A DNA stretch of 7,128 nucleotides from an uncultured Enterobacter sp. (GTDB lineage Bacteria > Pseudomonadota > Gammaproteobacteria > Enterobacterales > Enterobacteriaceae): the NCBI GenBank assembly GCA_946477805.1, contig CAMKZP010000191.1:1-7128 (forward strand). The letters are read 5' to 3'. The position numbers and the translations under genes are program-made. Below the pieces are notes generated by a model that saw only the letters and a list, made by a program, of their open reading frames with translations, searched no databases and was not told the DNA's origin. Positions 1 to 6,587 of this stretch are shown here, one piece after another. Position 1 is the stretch's first letter, and every line of letters starts with the position of its first letter.

Positions 1-459
1 TTTCTGCTCCCGGCAAACCTGCTGCCGATCTCTGTTATTTACGTGAACGGCGCGCGCCAGGAGGATACAATCCTTTCCGGCATTATCTCCCTCGCCCACA
101 GCAACGTGGGAGTGGCGGCGATTGTTTTCATCGCCAGTATCCTGGTGCCGTTCACCAAGGTGATCGTGATGTTTACGCTGCTCATCAGTATTCACTTCAA
201 ATGCGAACAGGGGCTACGCACCCGCATCCTGCTCCTGCGCTTTGTGACCTGGATTGGCCGCTGGTCGATGTTGGATCTGTTCGTGATTTCGTTGATGATG
301 TCGCTCATCAATCGCGATCAGTTACTTGCTTTTACAATGGGACCCGCAGCTTTTTATTTCGGCTCTGCGGTGATATTGACTATTCTTGCAGTGGAATGGC
401 TGGACAGCCGCTTACTTTGGGACGCACATGAGTCAGGAAACGCCCGCTTCGCCGACTGA
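1..459 (+). CDS. letA: LetA (YebS) inner-membrane lipid transport protein, C-terminal part
   Basis: Partial gene open from the first base of the window, ending at TGA 457-459; 152 residues of a protein that is about 427 residues in E. coli. LetA is the polytopic inner-membrane partner of the periplasmic MCE tunnel LetB, in a pathway that moves lipids between inner and outer membranes. Visible in the fragment are hydrophobic segments at about residues 37-63, 84-103 and 108-133, the run LVPFTKVIVMF, the GRWSMLDLFVISL segment and the C-terminal WDAHESGNARF, all as I remember them from E. coli YebS. The N-terminal zinc-ribbon half lies outside the window. The ATG-like starts inside this frame are not real starts. 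The stop lies 32 bases inside letB, which indicates an operon. Identification rests on remembered family sequence plus the unmistakable neighbour. Confidence 0.94.
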   Translation, partial: FLLPANLLPISVIYVNGARQEDTILSGIISLAHSNVGVAAIVFIASILVPFTKVIVMFTLLISIHFKCEQGLRTRILLLRFVTWIGRWSMLDLFVISLMMSLINRDQLLAFTMGPAAFYFGSAVILTILAVEWLDSRLLWDAHESGNARFAD

Positions 460-3061
460 AGCGAGAATTAAAACTAAACGCCGCATTTCGCCATTCTGGC
501 TGCTGCCTGTTATCGCACTACTGATTGCGGGCTGGCTTATCTGGACGAGCTATGAGGATCGCGGGAGTACCGTCACCATTGATTTCCAGACCGCCGACGG
601 CATCGTCGCCGGGCGAACCCCCGTTCGCTTCCAGGGGGTTGAAGTCGGTACGGTCCAGGACATCTCCCTTGGAAAAGGGCTGAATAACATTCAGGTGCGC
701 GTCAGCATAAAATCTGACATGCAGGATGCCTTACGCAGCGAAACGCAGTTCTGGCTGGTCACGCCTAAAGCCTCTCTGGCGGGTGTTTCCGGGCTGGACG
801 CGCTCGTGGGCGGGAACTATATCGGCATGATGCCGGGCAAAGGCGAGCCGCAGGATCACTTTGTCGCGCTGGATACGCAGCCCAAATACCGCCTCAATAA
901 CGGGGATCTGATGATCCATCTTCAGGCGCCGGATCTCGGCTCGCTGAACAGCGGTTCGCTCGTTTACTTCCGTAAAATTCCGGTTGGTCGGGTGTACGAT
1001 TACGCGATTAACCCGAATAAACAGGGCGTTACCATCGACGTGCTCATCGAGCGGCGCTTTACCAACCTGGTGAAAAAAGGCAGCCGCTTCTGGAACGTCT
1101 CCGGCGTCGATGCTGACGTCAGCCTGAGCGGCGCTAAGGTGAAACTGGAAAGCCTGGCGGCGCTGGTCAACGGCGCGATTGCCTTTGACTCCCCGGAAGG
1201 CTCTAAGCCCGCCACCGCCGACGACACCTTTGGGCTGTATGAAGACCTGGCCCACAGCCAGCGCGGCGTTATCGTGAAGCTGGTGCTGCCCAGCGCTCAA
1301 GGGCTGAAAGCCGGTTCAACGCCGCTGATGTATCAGGGCCTGCAGGTGGGGCAGCTGACAAAAATGACGCTCAATCCGGGCAGTTCGGTCACCGGTGAGA
1401 TGACCGTCGACCCGAGCGTCGTTGATTTGCTGCGTGAGAAAACGCGCATAGAAATGCGCAATCCGAAACTTTCCCTGAGCGATGCCAGCATCAGCAGCCT
1501 GCTGACGGGCCCTACCTTTGAGCTCATTCCGGGCGAAGGCCAGCCGAGCAATAATTTTGTTATTGCCCCGGCGGACAAAGCGCTGCTGCAAAAGCCCGGC
1601 GTGCTGACGGTGACGCTCACCGCGCCGGAAAGCTACGGGATTGACGCCGGACAACCGCTCATTCTGCACGGCGTGCAGGTTGGGCAGGTGCTGGAACGCA
1701 AGCTCTCAGAGAAAGGCGTCACCTTCTCGGCGGCCATCGATCCGCAGTACGGCGATTTGGTTCACGGCGACAGCAAATTCGTCGTCAACAGCCGCGTCGA
1801 CGTAAAAGTAGGCCTGGACGGCGTCGAATTCCTCGGGGCCAGCGCCAGCGAATGGGTCAACGGCGGGGTCCGCATCCTGCCCGGTAACAAGGGCCCGCTG
1901 CGCGACAGCTACCCGCTGTATGCCAATCTGGACAAGGCGATTGAAAATAGCCTGAGCGACCTGCCGACCACCACGCTGACGCTGAACGCCGAAACGCTGC
2001 CGGACGTACAGGCGGGCTCCGTCGTGCTCTATCGCAAGTTTGAGGTGGGCGAAGTCATCACCGTGCGTCCGCGCGCGGACGCCTTTGATATTGAACTGCA
2101 TATCAAGCCGGAATACCGCAAGCTGCTTACCCCTAACAGCGTGTTTTGGGCGGAAGGCGGTGCGAAGGTCCAGCTCAACGGCAGCGGGTTAACCGTACAG
2201 GCCTCTCCGCTCTCCCGCGCGCTGCGTGGGGCAATCAGCTTCGATAACCTGCCGGGCGCAGGCGGCAATATGCGTAAGGGCGACAAGCGCATTCTCTTCC
2301 CGTCAGAAACCGCGGCGCGCGCCGTGGGCGGTCAGATTACGCTGCATGCCTTTGACGCGGGCAAGCTGGCGGAAGGCATGCCGATCCGCTATCTCGGGAT
2401 TGATATCGGGCAGATCCAGAAGCTGACGCTGATCACCGCGCGCAATGAGGTCCAGGCCACCGCCGTACTCTACCCGGAGTATGTGCAGACGTTCGCCCGC
2501 ACAGGCTCGCGCTTCTCGGTGGTCACGCCGCAAATCTCTGCCGCAGGCGTTGAGCATCTCGATACCATTCTGCAGCCGTACATCAACGTCGAGCCGGGCC
2601 GCGGTAACGCGCGTCGTGAATTTGAACTGCAGGAAGCCACGATCACCGATTCACGCTATCTGGATGGCCTGAGCATTGTGGTGGAAGTGCCCGAAGCGGG
2701 CGGGCTGGCCATCGGTACTCCGGTGCTGTTCCGCGGTATCGAAGTGGGCACGGTGACGGGCCTGACGCTGGGCACGCTGTCAGACCGCGTGATGGTGGGC
2801 CTGCGTATCAGCGAGCGTTTCCAGCACCTGGTGCGCAATAACTCGGTGTTCTGGCTCGCCTCCGGCTATTCGCTGGACTTTGGCCTGACGGGGGGTGTGG
2901 TGAAAACCGGAACCTTCAACCAGTTCATTCGCGGCGGTATCGCCTTTGCAACGCCGCCGGGCACGCCGCTGGCGCCAAAAGCGCAGCCGGGCAAACACTT
3001 CCTGCTGCTTGAAAGCGAACCGAAAGAGTGGCGCGAGTGGGGAACCGCACTCCCGCGCTAA
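428..3061 (+). CDS. letB: LetB (YebT), seven-domain MCE lipid transport tunnel protein
   Basis: 877 residues, the full length of E. coli LetB. A short basic cytoplasmic N-terminus (KTKRR, 15-19) precedes one membrane anchor (about 21-40); the rest is periplasmic. Seven MCE domains are marked by a recurring x-G/K-x-x-V/I-G motif at residues 67-77 (VRFQGVEVGTV), 179-189, 300-310, 411-421, 533-543, 653-663 and 766-776, spaced 111-122 residues apart. In the family, LetB hexamers stack seven MCE rings into a hollow tube that bridges the periplasm and carries lipids. I chose ATG 428 (MSQETPAS) rather than the in-frame TTG 386, because it gives the conserved N-terminus and length; the TTG would add 14 residues encoded inside letA. 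There is no strong Shine-Dalgarno, only a GGGA, so translation is probably coupled to letA through the 32-base overlap. The C-terminus REWGTALPR matches the family. No damage is visible. Confidence 0.97.
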   Translation: MSQETPASPTEARIKTKRRISPFWLLPVIALLIAGWLIWTSYEDRGSTVTIDFQTADGIVAGRTPVRFQGVEVGTVQDISLGKGLNNIQVRVSIKSDMQDALRSETQFWLVTPKASLAGVSGLDALVGGNYIGMMPGKGEPQDHFVALDTQPKYRLNNGDLMIHLQAPDLGSLNSGSLVYFRKIPVGRVYDYAINPNKQGVTIDVLIERRFTNLVKKGSRFWNVSGVDADVSLSGAKVKLESLAALVNGAIAFDSPEGSKPATADDTFGLYEDLAHSQRGVIVKLVLPSAQGLKAGSTPLMYQGLQVGQLTKMTLNPGSSVTGEMTVDPSVVDLLREKTRIEMRNPKLSLSDASISSLLTGPTFELIPGEGQPSNNFVIAPADKALLQKPGVLTVTLTAPESYGIDAGQPLILHGVQVGQVLERKLSEKGVTFSAAIDPQYGDLVHGDSKFVVNSRVDVKVGLDGVEFLGASASEWVNGGVRILPGNKGPLRDSYPLYANLDKAIENSLSDLPTTTLTLNAETLPDVQAGSVVLYRKFEVGEVITVRPRADAFDIELHIKPEYRKLLTPNSVFWAEGGAKVQLNGSGLTVQASPLSRALRGAISFDNLPGAGGNMRKGDKRILFPSETAARAVGGQITLHAFDAGKLAEGMPIRYLGIDIGQIQKLTLITARNEVQATAVLYPEYVQTFARTGSRFSVVTPQISAAGVEHLDTILQPYINVEPGRGNARREFELQEATITDSRYLDGLSIVVEVPEAGGLAIGTPVLFRGIEVGTVTGLTLGTLSDRVMVGLRISERFQHLVRNNSVFWLASGYSLDFGLTGGVVKTGTFNQFIRGGIAFATPPGTPLAPKAQPGKHFLLLESEPKEWREWGTALPR

Positions 3062-3068
3062 TCTCAAC

Positions 3069-3097
3069 GGCTCCGGTGTCAACGCACCGGAGCCTTT
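3069..3097 (+). terminator. Rho-independent-type terminator after letB
   Basis: A perfect 10-bp GC-rich stem, GGCTCCGGTG (3069-3078) and CACCGGAGCC (3085-3094), encloses a 6-base loop and is followed by TTT and then a T-rich stretch. It begins 7 bases after the letB stop. The T tract is short, so some read-through into rsmF is plausible. Confidence 0.75.
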
Positions 3098-3138
3098 ATG
3101 TTACACTGCGCGCCTGAATGTTTCCCTGTGGTGTGCCC

Positions 3139-4581
3139 GTGGCTCAAAACTCCGTTTTTCTTCCTGACCTCTTCCTGGCGCAAATGCGCGAGGCCCTGCC
3201 TGCTCATCTGTCCTTCGATGATTTCGTTGCAGCCTGCCAGCGTCCATTGCGTCGCAGCATCCGCGTGAATACGCTGAAAATCAGCGTCGCCGAATTCCTT
3301 GCTCTGGTGTCGCCCTATCGCTGGCAGCTGACGCCGGTGCCGTGGTGCGAAGAGGGGTTCTGGATCGAACGAGAGGACGACGACGCCCTGCCGCTGGGCA
3401 GTACCGCAGAGCACCTGAGCGGGCTATTCTATATTCAGGAGGCCAGCTCTATGCTGCCAGTCGCGGCGCTGTTTGCCGACGGCAGCATGCCGGAGCGGGT
3501 GATGGACGTTGCCGCCGCGCCCGGCTCCAAAACCACGCAGATTGCCGCCCGCATGGGCAATCGCGGGGCGATTCTCGCCAACGAGTTTTCCGCCAGCCGC
3601 GTTAAGGTTCTCCATGCCAATATCAGCCGCTGCGGTATTCACAACGTCGCCCTGACGCACTTCGATGGCCGCGTGTTCGGTGCGGCCCTGCCGGAAGCGT
3701 TTGATGCCATCCTGCTCGATGCCCCCTGCTCCGGTGAAGGGGTGGTGCGTAAAGATCCGGACGCGTTAAAGAACTGGTCCGTGGAGAGCAATCTTGAGAT
3801 CGCCGCCACGCAGCGCGAGCTAATTGACAGCGCGTTCCATGCCCTGCGCCCAGGCGGCACCCTGGTCTACTCCACCTGCACGTTAAACCGCGATGAAAAC
3901 GAAGAGGTCTGTCTGTGGCTCAGGGAGCGCTATCCCGATGCCGTCGAGTTCCTGCCGCTGGGCGAGTTATTCCCCTCGGCAAAAGAGGCCGTCACGCCTG
4001 AAGGCTTCCTGCACGTTTTCCCGCAGATTTACGATTGCGAAGGTTTCTTTGTGGCGCGTCTGCGGAAAACCCGCGCCGTTGCTCCCCTGCCCGCGCCGAA
4101 ATTCAAGGTCGGCAACTTCCCGTTCTCGCCGCTGAAGGGCCGCGACGCCGCTCAGGCCGAAGCCGCCGCGCGTAAGGTTGGGCTGGCGTGGGACGAAAGC
4201 CTGCGCCTGTGGATACGTGACAAGGAGATTTGGCTTTTCCCGGCCAATATTGAGCCGCTGATTGGCAAAGTTCGCTTTTCTCGTCTCGGCATCCGCCTCG
4301 CCGAGGTCCACAACAAAGGCTACCGCTGGCAGCACGAAGCGGTCATCGCCCTCGCCGGAACCGACAACGCCTTTGCCCTCACGCATCAGGAAGCCGAAGA
4401 GTGGTACCGCGGCCGCGACGTCTATCCGGACAGCGCGCCGACGCAGGATGAAGTTATCGTGACGTATCAGGGGTACCCGCTAGGCCTGGCGAAAAAAATC
4501 GGCTCGCGATTGAAGAACAGCTACCCGCGCGAGCTGGTTCGCGACGGCCGTCTGTTTACCGGTAACGATCGCGCCGGCTGA
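3139..4581 (+). CDS. rsmF: RsmF (YebU), 16S rRNA m5C1407 methyltransferase
   Basis: 480 residues from GTG 3139 (E. coli RsmF is 479). RsmF uses S-adenosylmethionine to methylate C5 of cytidine 1407 in helix 44 of 16S rRNA in the 30S subunit. Visible are the SAM-binding motif DVAAAPGSKTTQ (residues 123-134), motif IV with LLDAPCSGEG (192-201; Cys197, used for product release) and motif VI with YSTCTLN (244-250; Cys247, the catalytic nucleophile). The C-terminal third (about 310-480), including GKVRFSRLGI and GSRLKNSYPREL, corresponds to the extra C-terminal domains that bind RNA. An in-frame ATG at 3118 would add seven residues, but it has no Shine-Dalgarno and the added residues are not part of the protein as I know it, so the GTG giving MAQNSVFLPD is preferred. 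The start choice is the least certain part. A hairpin separates the gene from letB; 104 bases follow before yebV. Confidence 0.96.
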   Translation: MAQNSVFLPDLFLAQMREALPAHLSFDDFVAACQRPLRRSIRVNTLKISVAEFLALVSPYRWQLTPVPWCEEGFWIEREDDDALPLGSTAEHLSGLFYIQEASSMLPVAALFADGSMPERVMDVAAAPGSKTTQIAARMGNRGAILANEFSASRVKVLHANISRCGIHNVALTHFDGRVFGAALPEAFDAILLDAPCSGEGVVRKDPDALKNWSVESNLEIAATQRELIDSAFHALRPGGTLVYSTCTLNRDENEEVCLWLRERYPDAVEFLPLGELFPSAKEAVTPEGFLHVFPQIYDCEGFFVARLRKTRAVAPLPAPKFKVGNFPFSPLKGRDAAQAEAAARKVGLAWDESLRLWIRDKEIWLFPANIEPLIGKVRFSRLGIRLAEVHNKGYRWQHEAVIALAGTDNAFALTHQEAEEWYRGRDVYPDSAPTQDEVIVTYQGYPLGLAKKIGSRLKNSYPRELVRDGRLFTGNDRAG

Positions 4582-4685
4582 AAAAAACGCACTTTTTTAC
4601 TGGCGGTTTTGCTCTCCTTGTCTAGGATCAAAAATGGATGACTGTACTGGTCATACCAGATTTTGCCACGAACCCGGAGAGCATT

Positions 4686-4925
4686 ATGACGAAAACCAAC
4701 GTGCGTATTGGCGCATTTGAAATCGACGACGCAGAACTGCGCGGCGAAGCGCAAGGTGATCGAACGTTAAGTATTCCCTGCAAATCCGATCCGGATTTGT
4801 GCATGCAGCTTGATGCCTGGGATGCAGATACCAGCGTCCCGGCGATCCTTGATGGGGAGCATTCAGTCCTTTACCGCGAACATTACGACAGTAAAACCGA
4901 TGCCTGGGTCCTGCGCCTTGCCTGA
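4686..4925 (+). CDS. yebV: YebV family small protein of unknown function
   Basis: 79 residues, close to the 78 of E. coli YebV (a DUF1480-type family, as I recall). The sequence is soluble and acidic with no membrane segment or signal peptide. The conserved core IPCKSDPDLCMQLDAWDA (about residues 28-45) contains two cysteines, and HSVLYR lies near residue 59. I know of no demonstrated function and assign none. ATG 4686 is chosen because GGAGAG sits at 4676-4681 and gives the conserved N-terminus with VRIGAFEIDD; an ATG at 4638 in the same frame would add 16 residues that the family lacks. A TAGGAT at 4622-4627 could be a -10 element of its own promoter, without a good -35, and a TGGT-N3-ACCA palindrome lies between it and the start. 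A clear terminator follows, so the gene is probably a single-gene unit. Confidence 0.93.
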   Translation: MTKTNVRIGAFEIDDAELRGEAQGDRTLSIPCKSDPDLCMQLDAWDADTSVPAILDGEHSVLYREHYDSKTDAWVLRLA

Positions 4926-4934
4926 CCTAAAGAG

Positions 4935-4958
4935 AACCCGCCCGAAGGCGGGTTATTT
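4935..4958 (+). terminator. Rho-independent terminator after yebV
   Basis: A perfect 8-bp stem, AACCCGCC (4935-4942) and GGCGGGTT (4947-4954), has a CGAA tetraloop and is followed by ATTT. It lies 9 bases after the yebV stop. The left arm is preceded by few A residues, so it should work mainly in the + direction. Confidence 0.82.
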
Positions 4959-5040
4959 ATGACTATACCTGTGCCCGCATTTATCCCTCGTCTTTTTGCA
5001 GCGGAAAATAGCATCCGACGATGCCGCAAAGTCGCTAAGC

Positions 5041-5057
5041 CAAACAAACCGTCAACC
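5041..5057 (-). promoter_or_regulatory. Possible PhoP box in the virK-like leader
   Basis: Read on the - strand, 5057-5041 gives GGTTGA, five bases, then TGTTTG. This matches the PhoP box (T/G)GTTTA-N5-(T/G)GTTTA at five of six positions in each half, with the correct 11-base period. It lies about 85 bases upstream of the VirK-family gene; VirK and YbjX homologues in Salmonella belong to the PhoPQ regulon. The best downstream -10 candidates (TATTAA 5082, TAAAAT 5107) are not at the ideal distance and the orientation is reversed, so this is a weak, context-driven call. Confidence 0.25.
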
Positions 5058-5141
5058 AACCGGAAATAAAGATCGCCGCGCTATTAATCCCTTTTTAGCA
5101 GCCCCTTAAAATAGGCGCTGAATAAAAAGAGAGGTCTTCAC

Positions 5142-6083
5142 GTGTCAAACACTCACCTGCAAAACGAGCTGCTCTATCCGCATCGCACAAATATCATTTC
5201 CGAGCTGGTGAAAGGAAAATGCGTTCCGGGCCCTATCTGGCAGAAACGCGACTATCGGCTGAAATTTTTATTACGCTCGCTCCTTTTCTGGTCGTCTACC
5301 CACCGCATGCTGGAAGCGCTTTCCGGCCGCGATGATTTTGACCGCCTGCTGGCCTCTCAAATTACCCTCCCAAGCAAAACCCATCGTCAGTATCTGATGC
5401 GGGGCCTGAACGCCAGCGACCGTGCGGACGCTATCGTCAGCCACTATCACTGGATCGACGGTCTGAAGGATACCGCGCTGGCGAATGCGCTCACCAGCCC
5501 GCAGGAACGGTCGATCCTGCACTTCCGGGCCAAAAACGATGCTGTTTATACCGTAAACGCCTCGTCTGCGCGCAAAGCCGAACGCGAGGGCGAAAGTACG
5601 CTATGGCTGCGCGACAGCGATGACACGCTGCTCGCAAGCCTGACGTTTAGCGTCGCGCGCAGCCATGGTCAGCGAGTGCTGGTGATTGGCGGCCTTCAGG
5701 GCCCGCGTCGCGACGTGTCGCGCGAGGTAATAAAGCAGGCCACGCGCGCCTGCCACGGCCTGTTCCCCAAGCGCGTGCTGATGGAGGTGATTTTCCAGCT
5801 GGCCGCACGGTCAAACATCAAAGCGCTGTTTGCCGTCAGCGACGAAGGGCACGTTTTCCGGGCGCTGCGCTACCGCCTGAGCAAGGGCCGCCACTTCCAC
5901 GCCAGCTATGATGAATTCTGGGAATCGCTCAGCGGTAAAAAACTCTCCCCCTTCTGCTGGCAGCTGCCGCTTGAGATGGAGCGTAAATCGCTGGACGATA
6001 TCGCGAGTAAGAAACGGGCAGAATATCGTCGCCGCTTCGAGCTGCTGGATAGCCTCGCGGCGTCGATGACGTCTCGTTTTTAG
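5142..6083 (+). CDS. VirK/YbjX family protein (DUF535)
   Basis: 313 residues, similar to the roughly 310-330 of VirK, YbjX (SomA) and relatives. Family marks visible are the N-terminal PGPIW (29-33) followed by RLKFLLRSLLFW (39-50), the central LVIGGLQGP (180-188) and the C-terminal FHASYDEFWESL (252-263). No signal peptide is evident; the one hydrophobic patch at 42-50 is short. In Salmonella and Shigella, relatives are linked to virulence, envelope remodelling and resistance to antimicrobial peptides, often under PhoPQ control; the biochemical activity is unknown. The start is GTG 5142, with GAGAGG at 5129-5134 seven bases upstream and no competing ATG nearby. It sits downstream of the yebV terminator behind a leader of about 180 bases and so has its own promoter. 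No terminator is clear after the TAG stop. It could be a virK or a ybjX orthologue; I cannot separate them here. Confidence 0.87.
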   Translation: MSNTHLQNELLYPHRTNIISELVKGKCVPGPIWQKRDYRLKFLLRSLLFWSSTHRMLEALSGRDDFDRLLASQITLPSKTHRQYLMRGLNASDRADAIVSHYHWIDGLKDTALANALTSPQERSILHFRAKNDAVYTVNASSARKAEREGESTLWLRDSDDTLLASLTFSVARSHGQRVLVIGGLQGPRRDVSREVIKQATRACHGLFPKRVLMEVIFQLAARSNIKALFAVSDEGHVFRALRYRLSKGRHFHASYDEFWESLSGKKLSPFCWQLPLEMERKSLDDIASKKRAEYRRRFELLDSLAASMTSRF

Positions 6084-6129
6084 GTCTTTACGTCCTTTCG
6101 TCAGCTACACACAAGAATTTAACAAAACA

Positions 6130-6298
6130 GTCAAAAAGGGCTGGACTTTCGCCCGCCGTATTGTGGTATGGTTGAAGCACGTGCACAGGAAGTGTGCCTG
6201 CGGAGAACGTCGATAAGCGGATTTTATCGTTTACTTTCCTGCAGATAAAAAGAGACCGAATACGATTCCTGTTTCCGCTTCAAACGGCCCTTTTTGAC
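6130..6298. ncRNA. Candidate structured RNA or SdsR/RyeA-locus remnant
   Basis: The outer arms GTCAAAAAGGGC (6130-6141) and GCCCTTTTTGAC (6287-6298) are perfect complements and could close a folded unit of 169 bases that contains two smaller perfect hairpins (6183-6197 and 6211-6229). Read on the - strand, 6272-6247 gives ACAGGAATCGTATTC followed by GGTCTCTTTTT, which as I remember is identical to the 3' end of SdsR (RyeB). The partner arm of the SdsR terminator and the SdsR 5' part are absent to the right. On the + strand the stretch would correspond to the 5' part of RyeA/SraC. The ends, strand and expression are inferred; it could equally be a decayed locus or a repeat-bounded insertion. 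Confidence 0.35.
6133..6154 (-). terminator. Weak - strand terminator candidate
   Basis: On the - strand, GGGC (6154-6151), a 9-base loop and GCCC (6141-6138) are followed by five T residues (6137-6133). The stem is only 4 bp, so the call is weak. It would end any leftward transcript coming from the repeat-rich region before it enters the antisense of the virK-like gene. Confidence 0.3.
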
Positions 6299-6320
6299 TA
6301 TATTCAATGACTTACCTGTC

Positions 6321-6343
6321 AAAAACCCGTTAAATACGGGTTT
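6321..6343 (-). terminator. Rho-independent terminator, stronger on the - strand
   Basis: A perfect 8-bp stem, AAACCCGT (6323-6330) and ACGGGTTT (6336-6343), encloses the loop TAAAT. Read on the - strand it runs into five T residues (6325-6321); on the + strand only three T residues follow before CAA. It therefore best serves a leftward transcript and sits 28 bases beyond the stop of the small - strand ORF at 6372-6506. No other - strand gene in the window accounts for it. Confidence 0.55.
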
Positions 6344-6371
6344 CAATGCTTACCATTACTTCCATTCAAGA

Positions 6372-6506
6372 TCAAACCGTTGCCATCTTTTTCGAGTGAG
6401 CGACGAGTAAACTTCGGGATCGCTCCGATCCGAAAATTACCCTCTTTTGCGTAGCTCCTTCAAGTTTCGCAACCCGCCACTTTACGTATTCCATTAGCAT
6501 CAGCAT
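6372..6506 (-). CDS. Possible 44-residue small protein, unrecognised
   Basis: An ATG at 6506-6504 on the - strand opens 44 codons ending at TGA 6374-6372. GGGGCG precedes the start at Shine-Dalgarno distance, and a terminator suited to this strand follows 28 bases downstream. The peptide begins MLMLMEYVKWRVAKLEG and ends with SLLVAHSKKMATV; it is strongly basic (many K and R), with no membrane segment. I do not recognise it. An ORF this short can occur by chance, and a 9-bp hairpin (6413-6434) lies within it, so the stretch may instead be a structured non-coding RNA or a relic. The support is the combination of start signal, ORF and terminator rather than homology. Confidence 0.25.
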   Translation of the reverse strand: MLMLMEYVKWRVAKLEGATQKRVIFGSERSRSLLVAHSKKMATV

Positions 6507-6565
6507 AATCGCCCCGAATCCGTTTGTAAGACTTAACCAGCGCGCGCTACTTTTTATCCCTGCCC

Positions 6566-6571
6566 TATACT
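6566..6571 (+). promoter_or_regulatory. Probable -10 element of the yedK promoter
   Basis: TATACT at 6566-6571, preceded by C to give CTATACT followed by TT, matches the core of the sigma-S -10 consensus and five of six bases of the sigma-70 -10 box. It lies 26 bases upstream of the yedK start. No good -35 hexamer sits 16-18 bases upstream, which fits sigma-S or a weak promoter. I see no LexA box (CTGT-N8-ACAG). Confidence 0.45.
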
Positions 6572-6587
6572 TTCAGTCTGACTGACT

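Noticed and set aside
386..427. In-frame TTG extension of letB by 14 residues
   Set aside because: The added residues are encoded by conserved letA codons, there is no ribosome site, and ATG 428 gives the family's N-terminus and exact length.
731..1300. Long - strand open frames across letB (also 1316-1669 and 1706-2101)
   Set aside because: They are antisense shadows of a GC-rich conserved gene, with no ribosome sites and no recognisable product.
3118..3138. Upstream ATG start for rsmF
   Set aside because: It adds seven residues (MFPCGVP) not in the protein as known and has no Shine-Dalgarno; GTG 3139 is preferred, though this is not certain.
3967..4386. - strand open frame across rsmF
   Set aside because: It is an antisense shadow of the conserved methyltransferase gene without start signals.
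4582..4598. AAAAAA/TTTTTT hairpin after rsmF as a terminator
   Set aside because: The stem is six A:T pairs with no GC; too weak to call, although the T tract is notable.
4638..4685. Upstream ATG start for yebV adding 16 residues
   Set aside because: ATG 4686 has GGAGAG at a usable distance and yields the conserved 79-residue protein; the extension covers the operator-like palindrome.
6168..6248. 26-codon + strand ORF beginning MVEARAQEVC
   Set aside because: No ribosome site, and it overlaps two perfect hairpins and the SdsR-like segment; structured RNA explains the stretch better.
6346..6399. 17-codon + strand ORF beginning MLTITSIQDQ
   Set aside because: It is very short, has no good Shine-Dalgarno and follows directly on a terminator hairpin; it cannot be distinguished from chance.
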